Shown: in pieces, positions 37,507 to 46,986 of the stretch
Numbering within the stretch: position 1 is the first letter of the stretch
How the letters are laid out: every line of letters begins with the position of its first letter
Assembly (NCBI RefSeq): GCF_002887595.1
Contig: NZ_PEBU01000014.1
Span: 1 to 64,000, forward strand
Direction: 5' to 3'
Source: Bowmanella denitrificans
GTDB lineage: Bacteria > Pseudomonadota > Gammaproteobacteria > Enterobacterales > Alteromonadaceae
DNA length: 64,000 nt
Position numbers and translations under genes: made by a program
The notes under the pieces: model-generated
Seen by the model: the letters and a program-made list of their open reading frames with translations, nothing else
What the model was told of the DNA's origin: nothing
Database searches by the model: none

Positions 37507-39069
37507 CTATCCATGCGCTTTATTCAAATCGCCGGGCCTTAATCCCAGAGCCAGGGCACTCAGCAGCAAACACAGCAATGCCAAACCGATCAACCTGCAT
37601 AATTCCGTGATTTGCGCTATTAGCGGCAGTTGCTGCCATACATCGGCTGCGGGTTTTAACCACATTAACAAAGCTACCATAACCAGGGTCGCCAGCATCA
37701 CCCGGGCCAGAAACAAGATTGTATCGCGACTTATTTGATATACAGCGGTTCGGTGCAGTTTCTGATACAGCAGAATGGCGTTAAGGCTGGCTGACAAAGC
37801 GGTGGCAATGGCCAGACCAACATACCCGAATGGAAATGCCAGAATAATGTTAAACAACATATTGGCCGCCATCGCCCAGATCCCGTACCTGACTGGCGTT
37901 TTTGTGTCCTGTCTGGAAAAGAACCCCGGTGCCAGCACCTTGATCAGCATAAAACTCAACAACCCACAGCCATAAGCCATCAAGCTATATGACGCTTTCT
38001 GCGCATCACTGGCATCAAACTCGCCGCGCACAAATAAAACCGTTAGCAGCGCTTCGGCAAGCACAATCAATCCCGCTGCCGCCGGAATTCCCAGTAAGCA
38101 CACCATACGTACGGCCCAATCCATGTTAGCCTGAAACTTAACGCTGTCAGCACTGACATGATTGCGGGATAAGGTGGGCAGGATCACGGTCGCAATAGCA
38201 ATACCGAATAAACCCAGGGGAAATTCCAATAAACGGTCAGAGTAATACAGCCAGCTAATTGAGCCTGTCACCAGAAAACTGGCGATAAAAGTATCCAGCA
38301 ACAAATTGATTTGGCTGACTGATACGCCAAACAAGGCTGGAATCATCAATTTCCTGACTTTGGTCACATTGGGATCTCGCCAGCCCCACCGGGGTTTGGC
38401 CACCAGCCCCGTACGCAACAGAAAGGGCAACTGGAAAAGCAGTTGCACCAAACCACCGAAAAACACCCCCCAGGCCAGGCCAACAGCCGGCTCTGCCAAT
38501 TGCGGCGATAGATACAGTGCAGCACTGATAATACAGACGTTCAGTAATACCGGGGTAAAAGCAGCGACAGCAAATTTATTCAAAGTATTGAGAATGGCCC
38601 CGGAAAGCCCGGTAAGCGTGATAAAGAACAAATAAGGGAAGGTGATTTTCAGCATTAAGGCGGCCAATTCAAATTTAGCGCCATCAGCCCCACCTTGCAG
38701 ATAATCAATAAACCAGCCGGTGCCAAACAATGCCGCCAACACAGGTGAACCAATGACTCCCAGCAACGTCACCACCAGCACCAGGGTCCCCAGCGTCCCG
38801 GCAGTACGAGCCAGAAACAGTTTCAGTTTCTGCTCATCGCCCTCAGCGTGCACCTGGCTAAGCACAGGCACAAAGGCTTGGGCAAATGCGCCTTCGGCAA
38901 ACAGTCGGCGTAAAAAATTAGGAATTTTGTTGGCAAAAAAGAACACATCCGCCGCCGCGCCAGCGCCCATTAAATTGGCAACAACAACGTCTCGGGCCAA
39001 GCCCAGAATTCTTGACAACAACGTCATAAAACTGACAATCAATCCGGATTTCAGCAACTTAACCGACAC
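37507..39069 (-). CDS. murJ: Lipid II flippase MurJ
   Basis: A 520-residue MOP-superfamily membrane protein with about 14 helices that flips lipid II across the inner membrane. The N-terminus has SRILGLARDVVVANLMG and FFFANKIPNFLRRLFAEGAFAQAFVP, both family signatures. The start is GTG at 39069 with GGGGA upstream. It is divergent from rpsT and upstream of ribF, as in many gammaproteobacteria. Confidence 0.96.
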   Translation of the reverse strand: MSVKLLKSGLIVSFMTLLSRILGLARDVVVANLMGAGAAADVFFFANKIPNFLRRLFAEGAFAQAFVPVLSQVHAEGDEQKLKLFLARTAGTLGTLVLVVTLLGVIGSPVLAALFGTGWFIDYLQGGADGAKFELAALMLKITFPYLFFITLTGLSGAILNTLNKFAVAAFTPVLLNVCIISAALYLSPQLAEPAVGLAWGVFFGGLVQLLFQLPFLLRTGLVAKPRWGWRDPNVTKVRKLMIPALFGVSVSQINLLLDTFIASFLVTGSISWLYYSDRLLEFPLGLFGIAIATVILPTLSRNHVSADSVKFQANMDWAVRMVCLLGIPAAAGLIVLAEALLTVLFVRGEFDASDAQKASYSLMAYGCGLLSFMLIKVLAPGFFSRQDTKTPVRYGIWAMAANMLFNIILAFPFGYVGLAIATALSASLNAILLYQKLHRTAVYQISRDTILFLARVMLATLVMVALLMWLKPAADVWQQLPLIAQITELCRLIGLALLCLLLSALALGLRPGDLNKAHG

Positions 39070-39173
39070 ACAAAGTCCCCAGACAAAAACAGCGCTCTAT
39101 TATGCGGGATCCGGGCCATGTTGAGAAACACAAATGCCCTCGCAAATGTTGTCCAATAAAGCGGCAAAAGCAT

Positions 39174-39202
39174 TTGACAAATACGCCAATAATGGGAATA
39201 AT
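39174..39202 (+). promoter_or_regulatory. Sigma-70 promoter of rpsT
   Basis: A consensus -35 TTGACA (39174-39179) is followed after 17 bases by AATAAT (39197-39202). The start would lie near 39209, about 37 bases before the rpsT start codon. Strength fits a ribosomal protein gene. Confidence 0.75.
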
Positions 39203-39245
39203 CCGCACCCTTAAATTTTGACAAGAATCTTTTGGGAGTTTCACC

Positions 39246-39509
39246 TTGGCTAACATCAAGTCTGCTAAGAAACGTGCTATCCAGGCCGAAAAACGTCGCC
39301 AGCACAACGCCAGCCGTCGCTCCATGACGCGTACCAGCATCAAGAAAGTGATCGCTGCTATCGCCACTGGTGACAAAGCTGCTGCTGAGGCCGCTTTCGC
39401 TGCTGCAGTTCCAGTATTGGACCGCATGGCTACCAAAGGCTTGATCCACAAAAACAAGGCTGCCCGTCATAAGAGCCGTCTGGTTGCTAAGATCAACGCT
39501 TTGGCCTGA
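39246..39509 (+). CDS. rpsT: 30S ribosomal protein S20
   Basis: An 87-residue ribosomal protein S20 ([17 protein letters not shown] start, typical Lys/Arg/Ala-rich helices). It begins with a TTG codon at 39246 with GGGAG upstream, and no alternative ATG exists near. E. coli rpsT also starts with UUG, and the weak start takes part in S20 autoregulation there, so the same control is likely here. It has a strong promoter and a strong terminator and is divergent from murJ. Confidence 0.97.
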   Translation: MANIKSAKKRAIQAEKRRQHNASRRSMTRTSIKKVIAAIATGDKAAAEAAFAAAVPVLDRMATKGLIHKNKAARHKSRLVAKINALA

Positions 39510-39546
39510 TGCCCGTTCCTGCAATTCTGACTATCAGGGATTGTAT

Positions 39547-39577
39547 TAAAAAAAGCGCCTGTCGGCGCTTTTTTTAT
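39547..39577 (+). terminator. Rho-independent terminator of rpsT
   Basis: AGCGCC (39554-39559) pairs with GGCGCT (39564-39569) around TGTC, preceded by A-run and followed by eight T residues. Confidence 0.93.
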
Positions 39578-39776
39578 GTCCCGGTCAATACGCCTTCTGA
39601 CAAATCAAAATAGCTGATATCGCCCTTTGCCAGGCTAATGTTTCTGTGACGGTTACATTTTCTTACGTTGATATACATTTCCCCGCCCTTGCAAGTCAAG
39701 ACAGTTTAAGCTGGCTCTGATAGAATCCAACGCTCTTTAAAACAGGCAATCTGTCAGCCAAGACACCTGGGAATTC

Positions 39777-40088
39777 TTGTTGAACAAGGCACAACACCTT
39801 ACTTTTATCAGTGTCACGCTGTGCATTTTACTGTTGCTGGCGGCCACCCTGATCCCAATGCCACAGTTAATTACCTATGAGCGTGCCAACATTGTTTCCA
39901 AGAGTATTTACTGGCAGGGGTTCGGCGAATCCGGACAACTGCTGGATGCCAATGCCAGCTTTGTCAAAATAGATAAAGACACCAACAATCTGCATGTGTG
40001 TCATAGATTCGAACGTGGCGACACCTGCCAGCAATACAGAGTGATAGAAACGCAGGGGCTGACTGCCGTTATTCGCCACCTGCTCTGA
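39777..40088 (+). CDS. Hypothetical membrane-anchored protein
   Basis: A 103-residue protein with one hydrophobic segment at about residues 10-27 and a polar C-terminal part with two Cys (HVCHRFERGDTCQQY). I do not recognise a family. The frame starts with TTG at 39777 (a second TTG follows) with GGGAA upstream; the start is uncertain. It would be a single-pass inner-membrane protein with the C-terminal domain probably outside. No operon partner is clear. It could also be an unexpressed open frame. Confidence 0.5.
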   Translation: MLNKAQHLTFISVTLCILLLLAATLIPMPQLITYERANIVSKSIYWQGFGESGQLLDANASFVKIDKDTNNLHVCHRFERGDTCQQYRVIETQGLTAVIRHLL

Positions 40089-40304
40089 TATTTTCCCTTG
40101 TATTAGCATTTGCTTAGCGTCAACCGCACTTCGGTTGCTTCCTGCCTGCACCACCAACATTAGGCTTTAACAAAAAGCCATCCAGATGCTGTTGCGCGTC
40201 ACACAAAAGAGGCAATTGTCATGACACTTTCAAATTAACGTCACGTTTTTGTAAGAGGCATTGCCTAGTCTTTGAACAAAAGTCGACGCAAGGCAGGCTA
40301 ATTT

Positions 40305-41099
40305 ATGACTGAAAAACGCCACTACCGCACCGTATGGCTGTCTGACATTCACCTCGGCTACAAAGACTGCAAAGCCGAGTACTTGTTGGATTTTCTGCGC
40401 CACAGCCGCATCGAAACCCTGTATTTGGTAGGGGATATCGTCGACATGTGGGCCATGAGCAAACAGTTTATGTGGCCTAAAGCCCATAATCAGTTGTTCC
40501 ATCGCCTTATTTCACTGGCCAATGAAGGCACAAAGGTCATCTACCTGCCAGGTAATCATGATGAACCGGCGCAAAAATATGATGGTATGGCCTTCGGTGA
40601 GGTGGAAATTCATCGTCAGTATATTCATACCACTGCCGATGGAAAAAAGCTGCTGCTGCTGCACGGTGACCAGTTCGACCAGGAAGTCTGCTTTGGTAAG
40701 TTCCACGCCTGGATAGGCGACAAAGCCTACGACTTACTGCTATTTGTCAATCGCTGGTATAACAAAGCGCGTGCCTGGCTGGGTCAGCCATATTGGTCAT
40801 TAGCAGGCTACATCAAAAGTCGGGTGAAAGGGGCCAATGAAGCCATTGGTCGTTATCGTGATATTGGCTGTAGAACCGCCAGGGACATGGGTATGGATGG
40901 TCTGGTGTGCGGACATATCCATCATCCGGAAATCACTCAAAATCAGGGAGTATTGTATTGCAATACCGGCGACTGGATTGAGAATTGCTCGGCCCTAACC
41001 GAAGACAGCCGGGGCCGGTTAAATTTAGTTTACTGGACGCAAATTCAAACTCAGGTACAGGCGTTGCCGCGCAAGGCCAGTGCCAAACGGGCGGCTTAG
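40305..41099 (+). CDS. UDP-2,3-diacylglucosamine diphosphatase-family metallophosphoesterase
   Basis: A 264-residue calcineurin-like phosphoesterase of the LpxH-related group. Metal ligands are visible: D14 and H16 (SDIHLG), D44 (GDIVD), N84/H85 (GNHDE), H120 (LLHGDQFD) and the late GHIHHPE. LpxH itself cleaves UDP-2,3-diacylglucosamine in lipid A synthesis; members longer than E. coli LpxH (240 residues), like this one, may act on other UDP- or lipid substrates. A second, canonical lpxH could exist elsewhere. It lies upstream of an acyltransferase gene, which suggests an envelope-lipid context. Confidence 0.85.
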   Translation: MTEKRHYRTVWLSDIHLGYKDCKAEYLLDFLRHSRIETLYLVGDIVDMWAMSKQFMWPKAHNQLFHRLISLANEGTKVIYLPGNHDEPAQKYDGMAFGEVEIHRQYIHTTADGKKLLLLHGDQFDQEVCFGKFHAWIGDKAYDLLLFVNRWYNKARAWLGQPYWSLAGYIKSRVKGANEAIGRYRDIGCRTARDMGMDGLVCGHIHHPEITQNQGVLYCNTGDWIENCSALTEDSRGRLNLVYWTQIQTQVQALPRKASAKRAA

Positions 41100-41207
41100 G
41101 CAATGGCCTAGGTCAGCCTACCGTCATTAAACCGCAATAAAAAGCTCACAAAAACGTCATTGGGCGGACCTAAACTCGGGTGAAATAACTGGCCGAGAAA
41201 GTGATCC

Positions 41208-42929
41208 ATGTTTACTGTTGACGAAGTTTTACAAAAACACTATCCCAAACTATCCGCCAACCCACTGGTTTTCAATTCCGCCAAGTTCGTTCTACGACGC
41301 CTGCTGCATGAACGCGAGTTTCAGGAGTTTGCCCGCGACTATCCCTACCTGCAAGGTCTGGAATTTGTTGAGCAGGTGCTTGAGTATTTTAATTTCAGTT
41401 ACTCAGTACGTGATAGCGAGAAGGAGCGGATCCCTACCCAGGGGCGCCTGGTGATCATTGCCAACCACCCCATCGGCACCTTAGATGGCCTGGCGCTGGT
41501 GAAGCTGGTCAGTGAAGTACGTAAAGACATTAAAATTGTTGCCAATGAAATGTTGATGGCGGTTGGCCCGCTGCATCCTATGTTGCTGCCGGTCAATAAT
41601 ATGAATGGCGGTACGGCCAAAGAAAGCTTGAGCAATATTCAGAAGTATCTGGCGGAGGAAGGCGTGGTGATTATTTTCCCGGCCGGTGAAGTGTCTCGTT
41701 TGCGCCCACAGGGCGTCAGAGATACCCGCTGGCGTAGCGGTTTTTTGCGCATTGCATCCATGGCCAAAGCCCCGGTATTGCCTATTTTTATCGATGGCAA
41801 AAACTCACCACTGTTTTATGGTGTATCCATGCTGTACAAGCCACTCGCTACCTTGTTTCTGGTGGCGGAAATGTTTAAACAGCGCAAAAAACACCTGCCG
41901 ATGCGGATTGGCGAGATGATCCCGTTCGAATCTTATCAGGGACAAAAAATATCCGCCCGCCAGCAGGTCAAATTGTTTAAGAAACACCTCTATCGTATTG
42001 GTCTGAATAAAGAAGGCATCTTCCCCACCCAAAAAGCCATTGCATTGCCCGAAGACAGACGAGAGCTCACTAAAGCGATTCGCAAGGAATGTGAACTGCT
42101 GGGCTCTACCGCCGATGGCAAAGATATCTACCTTTACCGTTATCAGGGCAGCTCTCCTATTCTGCGTGAAGTGGGCAGACTGCGTGAAGTGGCCTTTCGG
42201 GCGGTAGGTGAAGGCAGCAATAAACGTCGCGATATTGACCAGTACGACAGCCACTATTACCACTTGCTGTTATGGGACAATGAAGAACTGGAGATAGTGG
42301 GTGCTTACCGTTTTGGTGATGCCAAGCAACTAACCAGTGATATGGAAGGTCCCGGCTTATATTCCGCCAGCCTGTTTGATTATGGTCAGGATATGGACAA
42401 ATACTTCGAACAGGGCCTGGAGCTGGGTCGCAGCTTTGTTCAGCCTAAATATTGGGGTAAACGTAGCCTGGATTATCTGTGGTACGGCATTGGTGCTTTT
42501 TTAAAGCGCCACCCTCAGTATCGCTATCTGTTCGGTCCGGTCAGTATCAGCGGCAGCTTACCGCCGGCAGCTAAAGATTTGCTGGTGTATTTCTATCAGT
42601 TGTATTTTGGCTCAGAGCAAGGCATTGCCCGCTCCAACCGGCCTTATCTGCTTCCCCAGGATTTGAAGGATGCCTTCAGTGGCCAGGACTACAAAGCCGA
42701 CTTTACCCAGCTTAAGCATCTGCTGGCCAATATGGGCGTGGCAATCCCGACGTTGTACAAACAATACACCGAAGTATGCGAACCCGACGGCGTAAAGTTT
42801 CTCAGCTTTGGTATTGACCCGGATTTCAACGATTGTGTGGATGGCCTGGTGCTGGTAGATATCACCCGTCTGAAGCAAAACAAGCGCGCCCGCTATATGG
42901 GAAGCGTATCCGAGCACAACGCCGCCTAA
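41208..42929 (+). CDS. Two-domain acyltransferase, candidate ornithine-lipid synthase OlsF
   Basis: A 573-residue protein with two acyltransferase parts. Residues about 60-260 form a PlsC-like domain (NHPIGTLDG, His87 and Asp93, an H-x5-D variant; FPAGEVSR later). Residues about 300-560 match the GNAT-like OlsB/putative hemolysin type (LREVGRLREVAFR, then SHYYHLLLWD and GAYRFG). Such fusions are known as OlsF, which makes ornithine lipids in Serratia and Flavobacterium by N- and O-acylation of ornithine. The assignment is by domain order; substrate is not proven. The gene converges on the pyrophosphatase gene with a 4-base overlap of stops. Confidence 0.8.
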   Translation: MFTVDEVLQKHYPKLSANPLVFNSAKFVLRRLLHEREFQEFARDYPYLQGLEFVEQVLEYFNFSYSVRDSEKERIPTQGRLVIIANHPIGTLDGLALVKLVSEVRKDIKIVANEMLMAVGPLHPMLLPVNNMNGGTAKESLSNIQKYLAEEGVVIIFPAGEVSRLRPQGVRDTRWRSGFLRIASMAKAPVLPIFIDGKNSPLFYGVSMLYKPLATLFLVAEMFKQRKKHLPMRIGEMIPFESYQGQKISARQQVKLFKKHLYRIGLNKEGIFPTQKAIALPEDRRELTKAIRKECELLGSTADGKDIYLYRYQGSSPILREVGRLREVAFRAVGEGSNKRRDIDQYDSHYYHLLLWDNEELEIVGAYRFGDAKQLTSDMEGPGLYSASLFDYGQDMDKYFEQGLELGRSFVQPKYWGKRSLDYLWYGIGAFLKRHPQYRYLFGPVSISGSLPPAAKDLLVYFYQLYFGSEQGIARSNRPYLLPQDLKDAFSGQDYKADFTQLKHLLANMGVAIPTLYKQYTEVCEPDGVKFLSFGIDPDFNDCVDGLVLVDITRLKQNKRARYMGSVSEHNAA

Positions 42930-44143
42930 TGCGGCGATTGTGCCACCAACCCGGTCAGCGCCTCCTCAAGACCCTGCCCATCGCCATCTATAGGTCCAAG
43001 AGGCCTGATGCCCAGAATTCTGGCCACAATGGGATACACATCCAGGTTCGAAAAGGCCGGGATCCTGAGACCCTTTTTAAAGGCCGGTCCTTGTGCCACA
43101 AATACCGCCCCCATATCCTGATTGGGAATATAGCCATGAGCACCCATCACTTGTTGCCCTTGTAAATCTTTTTCGACAAAAAACGCCGGTGCCTGCGTTT
43201 CCAGGATAATATCCGCCACACCGGCATGTCCCTGATAGCTAAGCGCGCTTAAACGCTGGTTGTTCAGCCACTGATAACGCCCATTCGCGACATCCAGCAG
43301 TTTTTGCCTGAAGCGCTGAACTTGCCCGGCGCTGACACCCGGTTTGGCGTAGTACATCAGGCGGGTTCCACTGTTAACCAGTTTGAAATCATCATCATAG
43401 GGCAAGGTACGCACGTCTATGGCCTTGTCAGCATGGATTTCTGCCATCCCGTGGTCTGCCACCACCAGCAGATTAACCTCGGGTTTGTCTGCCAGCCCGG
43501 CACGTAATAAACCAATAAGCTTGTCAACCTGCTGCACGGCATCTCGGGTCTGAGCAGCCGATGGGCCAAACTCATGGCCAATGGTATCAACCAGAGAAAA
43601 ATACCCGGCGATAAAACGCGGTCGCTGGGCAACGGGTAAAGCCAACCAGTCAAGGATCTGTTGCACCCGGTTCGAATAATCAGCTTGTTTGGCATAGTGA
43701 TAATAATAACTGGGGGTCATACCGTTAATGCGGGCATCCGACTCCGGCCAGAAATAGACCGCCGACTTAACACCATGCATCTCTGCCAGATTCCACAGCG
43801 GGATACCCTGTATCCAGGTGCTGTCTTTGCCACCATCACCCATTTTGTAGCATTCCTGGCGCTGTTTGTGGCAAAACTTGTTGTCCACAATACCGTGGTG
43901 AACAGGTAACAAACCGGTTATCAAAGAAAGGTGGTTGGGGAAGGTTTTACTCGGGTATACCGGCAGCATTCGTTCGGCACGGACGCCTTTTACAGCCATA
44001 TCGGCCAGGTTAGTGGCCTGGTGTTTTTCTATATAGTCCCAGCGAAAGCCATCCAGGGAAATCAGCACCACACTTTGCGTCGCCCCCTGGGCAACAACTG
44101 GGCAGAACAACAGCAACAACCGACAAAGCGCCCTTTTTATCAT
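42926..44143 (-). CDS. Ectonucleotide pyrophosphatase/phosphodiesterase family protein
   Basis: A 405-residue exported enzyme of the alkaline phosphatase superfamily (NPP type). A signal peptide ends near QGA-TQ (about residue 21). Metal and nucleophile residues are visible: D31 in ISLDGFRWD, Thr67 in YPSKTFPNH (nucleophile), the YFSLVDTIGHEFGP block and ADHGM. It would cleave nucleotide phosphodiesters or phospholipid head groups in the periplasm. Substrate unknown. Confidence 0.9.
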   Translation of the reverse strand: MIKRALCRLLLLFCPVVAQGATQSVVLISLDGFRWDYIEKHQATNLADMAVKGVRAERMLPVYPSKTFPNHLSLITGLLPVHHGIVDNKFCHKQRQECYKMGDGGKDSTWIQGIPLWNLAEMHGVKSAVYFWPESDARINGMTPSYYYHYAKQADYSNRVQQILDWLALPVAQRPRFIAGYFSLVDTIGHEFGPSAAQTRDAVQQVDKLIGLLRAGLADKPEVNLLVVADHGMAEIHADKAIDVRTLPYDDDFKLVNSGTRLMYYAKPGVSAGQVQRFRQKLLDVANGRYQWLNNQRLSALSYQGHAGVADIILETQAPAFFVEKDLQGQQVMGAHGYIPNQDMGAVFVAQGPAFKKGLRIPAFSNLDVYPIVARILGIRPLGPIDGDGQGLEEALTGLVAQSPH

Positions 44144-44248
44144 GGCTCTGCAACAACTCCATATCGATAGGTTTCTGAGCCGATACTATACCTTGTCAGG
44201 CATCGCCCTGCCCACCGCTGAATACGTCAGGAAACCATCTGAGTTTGT

Positions 44249-45418
44249 TCAGGCCAGTAAACGTTGCAGTACCTCGGTATAAATATCTTCAAGGGCGATC
44301 AGGTCTGCAATATGTACCCGTTCGTTCACCTGATGGATAGTGCGATTGGGTACGCCTAACTCCACAACCTGAGTGCGTGCCCCGGCGAAGAAACGGCCAT
44401 CTGATGTGCCTCCCGAGGTAGACAATACCGGGAACTTACCGGTGTTGTGAAAAATAGCCTGCTCCACCTCATGGATCAGGCTGTTATGACTATCCTGACT
44501 GGTAAAATAGGGCTCACAGGGGCGCTCCCATTGCAATTCAAAGCCATTAGTCACAGGTAACAGTGTTTCCTGTATCAACTGTTGCAAAGAAGCCAGATCA
44601 TATCTGTGACTGTAGCGAATATTAAAGCAGATACTGCATTGGGCCGGCACGATATTATCGGTAAAAGCACCTGAATCGATATGGGTGATCTGTAAGCTGG
44701 TACCGGGGAAATCGTCGCTGCCGCAGTCCCAGTTTATGTTGTTAAGCGCCGCTATCACCTTTCCCATCTTGTGAATGGCATTGTCGGCATATTGGGGATA
44801 AGCCACATGGCCTTGTTTACCCAGGACTTTTAGCCTGGCAGATATCGCCCCGCGTCGGCCGACCTTAACAGTATCACCGGTTTGTCTTGATGCTGTCGGC
44901 TCCCCAACCAGGCAATAGTCCAGGTGAATGTTTTGCCTGTCCAGTTCTGCTTTGAGCACCTTAGAGCCAAACTCAGCCTCACCTTCCTCATCACTGGTGA
45001 TCAGCCAGACCAGACGCTGATTAAAGGGCTGCTTAGCTGCCAAAAAGCGCTCTGTCGCCGCCAGCATGGCCGCCACTCCGGTTTTCATGTCCGCTGCACC
45101 GCGACCAATCAACTCATTGTCGGTAATTTGTCCGGCAAAAGGATCGCATAACCACTTATCCAAGGGGCCAGGTGGCACCACATCGGTATGTCCGGCAAAT
45201 GCCAGGGTCTTCTGTCCTTGCCCCAAAATCGCCAACAGGTTACTGACCCCTTCCACCTCAAAATGCTGACAGCTAAAACCTAGCCTGCTCAGCTTGTCTG
45301 CCAGCCACAGCTGGCAGCCCTGATCATCCGGCGTAATAGACCGGCGGCGAATCAGTTCCTGACTGTAAGCAATGGAGCGAAAAATTTGCTGGTGGCGGGG
45401 CAATACACTTAAGGTCAT
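44249..45418 (-). CDS. dapE: Succinyl-diaminopimelate desuccinylase
   Basis: A 389-residue zinc peptidase-fold enzyme of lysine/diaminopimelate synthesis. Metal-binding motifs FAGHTDVVPPG, GRGAADMKTG and TSDEEGEA are present. I chose the ATG at 45418 (MTLSVLPRHQ) because AGGA lies eight bases upstream; an in-frame Met three codons earlier has none. Length is close to the 375 residues usual for the family. It is not next to other dap genes in this window. Confidence 0.93.
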   Translation of the reverse strand: MTLSVLPRHQQIFRSIAYSQELIRRRSITPDDQGCQLWLADKLSRLGFSCQHFEVEGVSNLLAILGQGQKTLAFAGHTDVVPPGPLDKWLCDPFAGQITDNELIGRGAADMKTGVAAMLAATERFLAAKQPFNQRLVWLITSDEEGEAEFGSKVLKAELDRQNIHLDYCLVGEPTASRQTGDTVKVGRRGAISARLKVLGKQGHVAYPQYADNAIHKMGKVIAALNNINWDCGSDDFPGTSLQITHIDSGAFTDNIVPAQCSICFNIRYSHRYDLASLQQLIQETLLPVTNGFELQWERPCEPYFTSQDSHNSLIHEVEQAIFHNTGKFPVLSTSGGTSDGRFFAGARTQVVELGVPNRTIHQVNERVHIADLIALEDIYTEVLQRLLA

Positions 45419-45520
45419 TGTCTGCATCCTGTCGGGGTTTTGCCCATTACAAACGCCCGTTATGACAGACAAATGGCAATTTCAAGACGAACAGATGACA
45501 GCAATGAAGGAACTTGGCCC

Positions 45521-45548
45521 TTGCTAAAGTTTATCAGTGAAATAAAAT
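45521..45548 (+). promoter_or_regulatory. Sigma-70 promoter of the small membrane protein gene
   Basis: TTGCTA (45521-45526) and TAAAAT (45543-45548) are 16 bases apart. The predicted start near 45555 lies after an in-frame ATG at 45551, which argues for the later TTG start of the gene. Confidence 0.5.
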
Positions 45549-45586
45549 CAATGGGTTACTACCAGTTACCCGCAAAGGAGATTGTA

Positions 45587-45760
45587 TTGCTGCGCCTGCT
45601 CTTTCTTGTTCCGGCGATATTGTGCCTGATTTGGTATCTGTATCTGCGTCATAACGGCTACAGCCTGTCTCAGGGTAAGCAGGGCTTTGTGTATATCCTG
45701 ATTTTTTCAGCCGTGATCGGTGGATTCTATACACTACTACTTTGGCTGACCCATATATAA
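45587..45760 (+). CDS. Small two-helix membrane protein
   Basis: A 57-residue protein with two hydrophobic helices (LFLVPAILCLIWYLYL and YILIFSAVIGGFYTLLLWL). I chose the TTG at 45587 because AAAGGAG lies six bases before it and the promoter start falls after the earlier ATG at 45551. It is divergent from dapE. I do not recognise a family; similar tiny membrane proteins of this type occur in Alteromonadales and lack known function. Confidence 0.6.
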   Translation: MLRLLFLVPAILCLIWYLYLRHNGYSLSQGKQGFVYILIFSAVIGGFYTLLLWLTHI

Positions 45761-45785
45761 GCTTAGGGCCATAGTATAAGGTCGC

Positions 45786-45814
45786 GGCCGTTGTCAGTAT
45801 TAATGACAACGGCC
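45786..45814. terminator. Inverted repeat between convergent genes
   Basis: GGCCGTTGTCA (45786-45796) pairs perfectly with TGACAACGGCC (45804-45814) around GTATTAA. No T-tract follows on either strand, so termination may be Rho-assisted or the hairpin may protect 3' ends of the small gene and of oadB. Confidence 0.5.
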
Positions 45815-45849
45815 TGAGCAGCTCTCTAACCAGTCAGGTATTGGCCTTA

Positions 45850-46980
45850 TCAGCCGACTAACGCCAGCAAAATACCGGCCGCCACCGCAGAGCCCAGCAC
45901 ACCTGCCACATTTGGCCCCATGGCATGCATCAGCAGGAAGTTATGGGGGTTGGCTTCCAATCCCACTTTATTTACCACCCGCGCGGCCATAGGCACAGCT
46001 GACACGCCAGCCGCACCAATTAAGGGGTTAACCTTGCCACCGCTCAGATGGTTCATCAGCTTGGCCATCAGCACACCGGCTGCAGTGCCTATGGCAAAGG
46101 CAATTGCCCCTAACCCCAGGATCCCCAGGGTTTCCAGGGTCAGGAATTTATCCGCAGACAATTTTGAGCCCACCGCCAGTCCAAGAAAGATAGTAACAAT
46201 ATTGATTAACTCGTTCTGCGCGGTCTTACTCAGACGATCCACCACACCACATTCACGCATTAAGTTGCCCAGACAAAACATACCAACCAACGGCGTGGCT
46301 GTGGGCAAAAACAAAATGGTCAGTAGCAATACGGCCAGCGGGAACAGGATTTTTTCCCGTTTGGAGACAGTGCGTAGCTGCTCCATTTGAATTTCCCGTT
46401 CTGCCTGACTGGTGAGGGCTTTCATAATAGGCGGCTGGATAATAGGCACCAACGCCATATAGGAATAAGCCGCCACCGCAATCGCACCAAGCAATTCAGG
46501 CGCCAGTTTTGAGGCCAGGAAAATGGCGGTTGGGCCGTCCGCACCACCAATGATGGCAATGGCCGAGGCATCTTTAAGACTAAACTCAAAACCGGGAACT
46601 AAATTAAGTAAAATTGCGCCAAACAAGGTGGCAAAAATACCGAACTGGGCAGCCGCACCTAGTAACAGCATTCTGGGATTGGCAATCAGTGCGCCGAAGT
46701 CGGTCAGCGCCCCTACCCCCATAAAGATCAGCAGCGGAAACACTCCAGTCTCAATACCAACTTCATACACATAGTAAAGCAAACCACCGGGCTCACTGAA
46801 TCCAGCCAGCGGAATATTGGTGAGAATCGCACCAAAGCCAATAGGCAGCAACAGTAACGGCTCATACTTACGCACAATGGCCAGATACAACAGCAGCAAG
46901 CCAACCGCCATCATCACCAGTTGCGCGCCCTCAAAGTTAGCCAGGGCGGTGGACTGCCACAAGATTGTCAACTTCTCCAT
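45850..46980 (-). CDS. oadB: Oxaloacetate decarboxylase beta subunit (Na+ pump)
   Basis: A 376-residue inner-membrane subunit that decarboxylates carboxybiotin and pumps Na+ outward. About nine to eleven helices are present. The conserved segments [21 protein letters not shown] and [11 protein letters not shown] hold the Na+-binding and catalytic Asp/Ser/Asn. It is the last gene of oadGAB, 6 bases after oadA, so the three are one transcript. The complex couples oxaloacetate breakdown to a sodium gradient, typical for marine gammaproteobacteria. Confidence 0.96.
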   Translation of the reverse strand: MEKLTILWQSTALANFEGAQLVMMAVGLLLLYLAIVRKYEPLLLLPIGFGAILTNIPLAGFSEPGGLLYYVYEVGIETGVFPLLIFMGVGALTDFGALIANPRMLLLGAAAQFGIFATLFGAILLNLVPGFEFSLKDASAIAIIGGADGPTAIFLASKLAPELLGAIAVAAYSYMALVPIIQPPIMKALTSQAEREIQMEQLRTVSKREKILFPLAVLLLTILFLPTATPLVGMFCLGNLMRECGVVDRLSKTAQNELINIVTIFLGLAVGSKLSADKFLTLETLGILGLGAIAFAIGTAAGVLMAKLMNHLSGGKVNPLIGAAGVSAVPMAARVVNKVGLEANPHNFLLMHAMGPNVAGVLGSAVAAGILLALVG

Positions 46981-46986
46981 GTTGTT

